In this document: in pieces, positions 5,446 through 8,178 of the stretch
Layout: each line of letters starts with the position of its first letter
Position numbering within the stretch: position 1 is the stretch's first letter
Source of the DNA: Alphaproteobacteria bacterium
Lineage (GTDB): Bacteria > Pseudomonadota > Alphaproteobacteria > Micropepsales > Micropepsaceae
Length of the DNA stretch: 8,178 bases
Assembly (NCBI GenBank): GCA_019508105.1
Contig: JAEKMB010000108.1
Coordinates: 1 to 8,178, forward strand
Direction: 5' to 3'
Translations under genes and position numbers: made by a program
The notes under the pieces: model-generated
What the model was told of the DNA's origin: nothing
What the model saw: only the letters and a program-made list of their open reading frames with translations
Database searches by the model: none

Positions 5446-5811
5446 TCAGCGCCGCAGGAAGATGGCGCCCAGGAAAGCGCCGATGCCACCGGCGATCAGC
5501 AGCGACTGGATGGGTTGGGCGCGAACATGGCCGCGCAATTCTTCGGCATTCTCGTCGGCCCAGTCCGCGGCTTCTTCCTTGTATTCCAGCGCCGTCACCT
5601 TGGCTTCGCGGGCGGCTTCCTCGGCCAGCGCCACGGCACGGTCGGCGATTTCCTCGGCCGAGCGCATGGCCAGCGCCGCGCGTTCGGAGGCGATCTCGGT
5701 GACATCGCCATAAAGGCCCTTCATGTCGCCCTGCAGCGCCTGGATGTCGGCGCGCAGCGCGGCAAGCCGCGCTTCGATATTGCCGGTGGTCTGCTTTTTC
5801 TTGGCGGCCAT
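5446..5811 (-). CDS. DUF883 (ElaB/YqjD-like) tail-anchored protein
   Basis: The 121-aa product starts with a basic MAAKKKQ. A long Ala/Glu/Lys-rich helix of coiled-coil type follows (about 12-95: IEARLAALRADIQALQ, AEEIADRAVALAEEAAREAK, EEAADWADENAEELRGHV). It ends with QPIQSLLIAGGIGAFLGAIFLRR, one hydrophobic segment with Gly-zipper spacing and terminal arginines. This is the DUF883/ElaB/YqjD layout; known enterobacterial members are C-tail-anchored inner-membrane proteins linked to ribosomes in stationary phase. The gene follows phyR with a 24-bp gap, and a GGAG ribosome site lies in that gap. It is therefore likely in the phyR transcript and stress-induced with it. Confidence 0.85.
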   Translation of the reverse strand: MAAKKKQTTGNIEARLAALRADIQALQGDMKGLYGDVTEIASERAALAMRSAEEIADRAVALAEEAAREAKVTALEYKEEAADWADENAEELRGHVRAQPIQSLLIAGGIGAFLGAIFLRR

Positions 5812-5835
5812 GACTCAAATCTCCGATGAATAAAT

Positions 5836-6624
5836 TTATGCCGCTTCGCGCGCGACCGGGTGGAAGAACAGCGCCTGTCCCACGGTTGCCTGCACGGTCT
5901 CGGGCAGGAACGGTTTGGCGATCAGATAGGTCGGTTCGGGACGTTCGCCGGTGAGAAGTTTTTCCGGATAGGCGGTGATAAAGATCACCGGAATGTCGAA
6001 CGAAGCCAGGATCTCGCTGACCGCGTCGATGCCGCTGCCGCCTTCGCCCAGATTGATGTCCGCCAGCACCAGGCCGGGACGCTCCGACTTGGCCTTGGCC
6101 ACCGCATCGTCCTTGGTCGAGGCTACCGCCACCACTTTGTGGCCCAGCTCGGTGACCAGATTTTCCAGGTCCAGCGCGATGATGGGCTCGTCCTCAATGA
6201 TCAGGACCCGGCTGGCCAACTGGCTGTCGATGCTCTTCTGAGCGCCCAGAATGGCGGCCTCGACCTCTTCGGGGCTCTCATCCACAATGAAGGCGGCTTC
6301 CTCCAGGCTGAAAGCCTCGACCGCGGTCAAAAGCAGGGCGGCCCGCTTGGTGGCGGACAAGGATTTCAGGCGGCCTTCGGGGCTCTGGCCCGGGCTCGGC
6401 GCCTGGTCGTCGAAATGCTCCGCCCCGGACTGCCAGATGGCGTGGAAGATGCGGTAAAGGCCCACCCGCGGCGGGACCCCCTCCATAAGGCTTTGATCTC
6501 CTGCCAGAATTGCCGTCAGGGTGGCCCGGACATGGGCATCCCCGCTGGTCTGGGAGCCCGTCAGGGCCCGTGCATAACGGCGCAAATAGGGAAGATGCGG
6601 CGCAAGGATCTGCGACATACTCAT
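5836..6624 (-). CDS. phyR: General stress response regulator PhyR
   Basis: The 262-aa protein has the diagnostic PhyR order. An ECF-sigma-like domain comes first (about residues 5-133: YLRRYARALTGS, then LSATKRAALLLTAVEAFSLEEAAFIV). A C-terminal receiver follows (about 138-255). Receiver residues are E144-D145-E146, phosphoacceptor D189 in VLADINLG, T217 in FITAYPE and K237-P238. In alphaproteobacteria, phosphorylated PhyR uses its sigma-like domain to bind the anti-sigma factor NepR and release EcfG. AAGGAG 7 bp upstream fixes the ATG at 6624. It is divergent from nepR-ecfG. The EcfG-type site at 6664-6688 (minus) lies 40 bp upstream, implying positive feedback. DUF883 follows on the same strand. 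Length and all key residues are normal. Confidence 0.97.
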   Translation of the reverse strand: MSMSQILAPHLPYLRRYARALTGSQTSGDAHVRATLTAILAGDQSLMEGVPPRVGLYRIFHAIWQSGAEHFDDQAPSPGQSPEGRLKSLSATKRAALLLTAVEAFSLEEAAFIVDESPEEVEAAILGAQKSIDSQLASRVLIIEDEPIIALDLENLVTELGHKVVAVASTKDDAVAKAKSERPGLVLADINLGEGGSGIDAVSEILASFDIPVIFITAYPEKLLTGERPEPTYLIAKPFLPETVQATVGQALFFHPVAREAA

Positions 6625-6663
6625 GGAGAGGCTCCTTCGGCCCAGAGAAAAGCTCAGGGGAGG

Positions 6664-6688
6664 AACTTACGCCAGCCAAAAAAGTTCC
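6664..6688 (-). promoter_or_regulatory. EcfG-type promoter for phyR
   Basis: Minus strand: GGAAC (6688 to 6684), 16-bp spacer with six T's at its start, then AGTT (6667 to 6664). The phyR ATG is 40 bp downstream. The pattern is almost self-complementary: on the plus strand 6662-6686 also reads GGAAC-N16-AGTT. The -35 box lies 10 bp from the outward-facing -35 box of the nepR-ecfG promoter. Confidence 0.75.
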
Positions 6689-6698
6689 CTGGCCTTCC

Positions 6699-6723
6699 GG
6701 AACCATCACCAAATCTGTTCGTT
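6699..6723 (+). promoter_or_regulatory. EcfG-type promoter for nepR-ecfG
   Basis: GGAAC (6699-6703), a 16-bp spacer, and CGTT (6720-6723), an exact consensus match. It is about 100 bp upstream of the nepR start and points into nepR-ecfG, so EcfG autoregulation is expected, as in other alphaproteobacteria. Two further GGAAC boxes (6725-6729, 6739-6743) lie downstream but lack a GTT at the right spacing. The leader of about 95 nt is fairly long. Confidence 0.82.
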
Positions 6724-6826
6724 TGGAACCATGGGAAGGGAACTGACATGGGGCAGACAGGTCGAAATGAGGCGCTAATCCGGGTTTTCCGGGCAAGTGT
6801 CGCACCGGGAAATGGCGTGGTCAAAC

Positions 6827-7030
6827 ATGACGCAGCAATGGGATATGGACGTGGCTGACGAGAAGCCCTCCGAAAAGGCCCGGGCGATCCGGGCGCGGCA
6901 GCGGGCGATCGGCCGCGAGCTGCGCCGCATGTATGACGATGTCGCACAGGAGGCGGTGCCGGAAGATTTCATGGATTTGCTGCGTCAGATCGACGAAGCC
7001 GAGGACAAGGGGGGCAAGAAGGTATCGTGA
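6827..7030 (+). CDS. nepR: Anti-sigma factor NepR
   Basis: The product has 67 aa. The region RARQRAIGRELRRMYDDVAQ, followed by the conserved linker EAVPEDFMDLL and RQIDEAE, is the NepR signature: two amphipathic helices that clamp EcfG or the sigma-like domain of PhyR. Position beside phyR and overlapping ecfG confirms it. The start is uncertain. The frame is open to a GTG at 6797, and ATGs occur at 6812 and 6827. None has a good ribosome site, and I chose the last because the extra residues lie outside the conserved part. Its stop overlaps the ecfG start (GTGATG), so NepR and EcfG are translationally coupled, which helps hold sigma and anti-sigma near a fixed ratio. Confidence 0.93.
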   Translation: MTQQWDMDVADEKPSEKARAIRARQRAIGRELRRMYDDVAQEAVPEDFMDLLRQIDEAEDKGGKKVS

Positions 7031-7671
7031 TGCCCAGCTCCGCCCCGTCCGCTTTGCCGCAGAAATCGGAAAACACCGACTTCAAGTCTGAACTGCTTGG
7101 CTTGGTCCCGTTTCTGCGCGCCTTTGCTCGCTCGCTGACCGGTAACCAGGAAGCCGCCGACGATCTGGCGCAGGAAACGCTGGTCAAGGCGTGGCAAAGC
7201 CGCTCCAGCTTCATCCCCGGCACCAATCTCAAGGCCTGGCTGTTCACCATCCTGCGCAACCAGTTCTATTCCGACCGCCGCCGCGCCTGGCGCCAGGCCC
7301 CTTGGGACCAGGAAGCCGCCGAGCGCATTCCGGGCGGCGGAGAGGACCAGGTTCACTCCGCCGAACTGTCCGACACGGTTCGGGCCCTCAAGCACCTGTC
7401 CGACGAGCAGCGCGAAGCCTTGATTTTGGTGGGCGCGGGCGGCTTTTCGTATGAAGATGCCGCGGCCATTTGCAAATGCGCCGTCGGCACGGTCAAGAGC
7501 CGGGTTGCCCGCGCGCGCAAGACCTTGATAGAGATTCTGGACGGCAGCGACACCCTCAATGATGTTTCCCGTCCTGCCGGGGGGGATGCCGCTCGTGAGA
7601 TCATGGCGCAGCTTGATCAGCTCAGCCCTGGACGGTCCGACCAGCTCGGCGGAAAAAAGCGCCCCAAATAA
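7030..7671 (+). CDS. ecfG: ECF sigma factor EcfG (general stress response)
   Basis: The 213-aa protein has sigma region 2 at about residues 26-86 (LRAFARSLTGNQEAADDLAQ, then TLVKAWQSRSSF, LKAWLFTILRN and FYSDRRR). Region 4 follows at about 112-170 (LSDEQREALILVGAGGFSYE, then DAAAICKCAVGTVKSRVARA). The LKAWLFTILRNxFYSDRRR stretch and the operon with nepR identify the EcfG (ECF15) group, which recognises GGAAC-N16/17-cGTT. I start at ATG 7030, overlapping the nepR TGA; a GTG one codon earlier is also possible. The C-terminal tail (about 175-213) is low-complexity and polar, with no extra domain. The sensor kinase gene follows after 4 bp. Confidence 0.95.
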   Translation: MPSSAPSALPQKSENTDFKSELLGLVPFLRAFARSLTGNQEAADDLAQETLVKAWQSRSSFIPGTNLKAWLFTILRNQFYSDRRRAWRQAPWDQEAAERIPGGGEDQVHSAELSDTVRALKHLSDEQREALILVGAGGFSYEDAAAICKCAVGTVKSRVARARKTLIEILDGSDTLNDVSRPAGGDAAREIMAQLDQLSPGRSDQLGGKKRPK

Positions 7672-7675
7672 CGAC

Positions 7676-8178
7676 ATGAACTTGATGAGCCGGGAGGCTG
7701 GCTGGACCCTGCGCCGCCGGCTGCAGGCGATCATCACCCTGGCGCTTGTTCCCGTGGTGCTGGTCTCGATTTTTCAGGGCGTGGCGCGGGCGCGGCTGGA
7801 CATCGCCAATGTCCATGAGCGGCTGCTGCAATCGGCGCGCACCGTGGCGGCCGGCGACCAGAATCTGATGGCCGCCGCCGAGCAGGTGCTGCGCGCGGTG
7901 GGCAGCCTCTCTGAAGTGCGCGGCATGAACGGCAATTGCGACGGCGTGCTGGCTGACACCCTGATCGGGGTGCGCTATTTTTCCAATCTGTCACGCATCG
8001 ATGCCAGCGGGCATGTCGTCTGTTCGGCCATGGCGCTGGCCCATGGCCTGAAAGTCAGCAGCAATGGGGTGTTCGCCGAGGCGCAGAAGACCGACGGCAT
8101 GGCGGTTTCCAATGAACTGGTCAGCCGCGTCACCGGCCAGCCGGTGATCGGCGGCATGCTGGCCTTGCACAAGCCGGA
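7676..8178 (+). CDS. Membrane sensor histidine kinase, N-terminal part (cut by window end)
   Basis: The frame is open from ATG 7676 to the window end (167 codons seen). A basic N-terminus (LRRRL) precedes a transmembrane helix (about residues 16-36, LQAIITLALVPVVLVSIFQG). A long helix follows (about 40-80), then the start of a periplasmic Cache-like sensor: NCDGVLAD, LSRIDASGHVVCSAMA, and NELVSRVTGQPVIGG. This RIDASGxVVCS...VTGxPV pattern is typical of periplasmic dCache-type domains on proteobacterial kinases. The kinase core is outside the window, so 'histidine kinase' is inferred from its place 4 bp after ecfG, where PhyR-activating HWE/HisKA_2 kinases usually sit. A diguanylate cyclase or other output is possible. 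Cysteines C88 and C116 are in the sensor part. An alternative start is ATG 7685. Confidence 0.7.
   Translation, partial: MNLMSREAGWTLRRRLQAIITLALVPVVLVSIFQGVARARLDIANVHERLLQSARTVAAGDQNLMAAAEQVLRAVGSLSEVRGMNGNCDGVLADTLIGVRYFSNLSRIDASGHVVCSAMALAHGLKVSSNGVFAEAQKTDGMAVSNELVSRVTGQPVIGGMLALHKP

Noticed and set aside
6725..6743. Two more GGAAC boxes downstream of the nepR-ecfG promoter
   Set aside because: Neither has GTT at 16-17 bp spacing, so they are not called promoters.
5860..6858. 332-aa open frame on the plus strand
   Set aside because: It is antisense to phyR and covers the phyR-ecfG promoter region. Composition is shadow-like; phyR on the other strand has all family motifs.
6985..7737. 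250-aa open frame on the minus strand
   Set aside because: It is antisense to ecfG and the kinase start. No recognisable domain, and ecfG is unambiguous.
1..8178. CRISPR arrays, tRNA or rRNA genes, insertion sequences, phage attachment sites
   Set aside because: No regularly spaced repeats, cloverleaf-like segments, transposase motifs or terminal inverted repeats were seen by eye.

Overview
The window reads as GC-rich alphaproteobacterial chromosome. The decisive evidence is the right third, which holds the alphaproteobacterial general stress response (GSR) core. phyR (minus strand) is divergent from nepR-ecfG (plus strand), and ecfG is followed by the start of a membrane sensor histidine kinase cut by the window end. 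I cannot name genus or species from the sequence.

Layout. 1-222: 3' end of a DUF2177 membrane protein. 224-559 (-): small exported protein with a PRC-barrel-like body. 705-1253 (+): three very small genes (DUF3309, a 72-aa soluble protein, a 49-aa single-TM protein). 1268-1690 (-): single-domain response regulator with a FAT-GUY-like motif. 1830-4372 (+): two overlapping glycosyltransferase genes, a GT2/GtrA fusion and an ArnT/PMT-like GT-C enzyme. 4393-4415: strong hairpin terminator between converging genes. 4539-4902 (-): 51-aa membrane protein and DUF1328. 4993-5346 (-): 117-aa membrane protein. 5446-5811 (-): DUF883 (ElaB/YqjD-like). 5836-6624 (-): phyR. 6827-7671 (+): nepR-ecfG. 7676-end (+): sensor kinase.

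How it works together. Five sites match the published EcfG promoter consensus (GGAAC, 16-17 bp, then cGTT or a one-base variant). They lie in front of the exported protein, the DUF3309 operon, DUF1328, phyR and nepR-ecfG. The window therefore appears to contain both the GSR switch and a local set of its targets, mostly tiny envelope proteins. By family knowledge, the kinase would phosphorylate PhyR. PhyR~P then sequesters the anti-sigma factor NepR and frees EcfG, which transcribes its own operon, phyR and the envelope genes. The glycosyltransferase pair has no visible EcfG site and looks like a separate polyprenyl-phosphate-sugar module for decorating lipid A or a surface glycan.

The most unusual signal is the phyR promoter. 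Its 25-bp GGAAC-N16-aGTT pattern also reads, shifted by 2 bp, as GGAAC-N16-aGTT on the other strand, and it lies beside the outward-facing nepR-ecfG promoter. No rRNA, tRNA, CRISPR array or insertion sequence was seen. No gene-free stretch exceeds about 210 bp.
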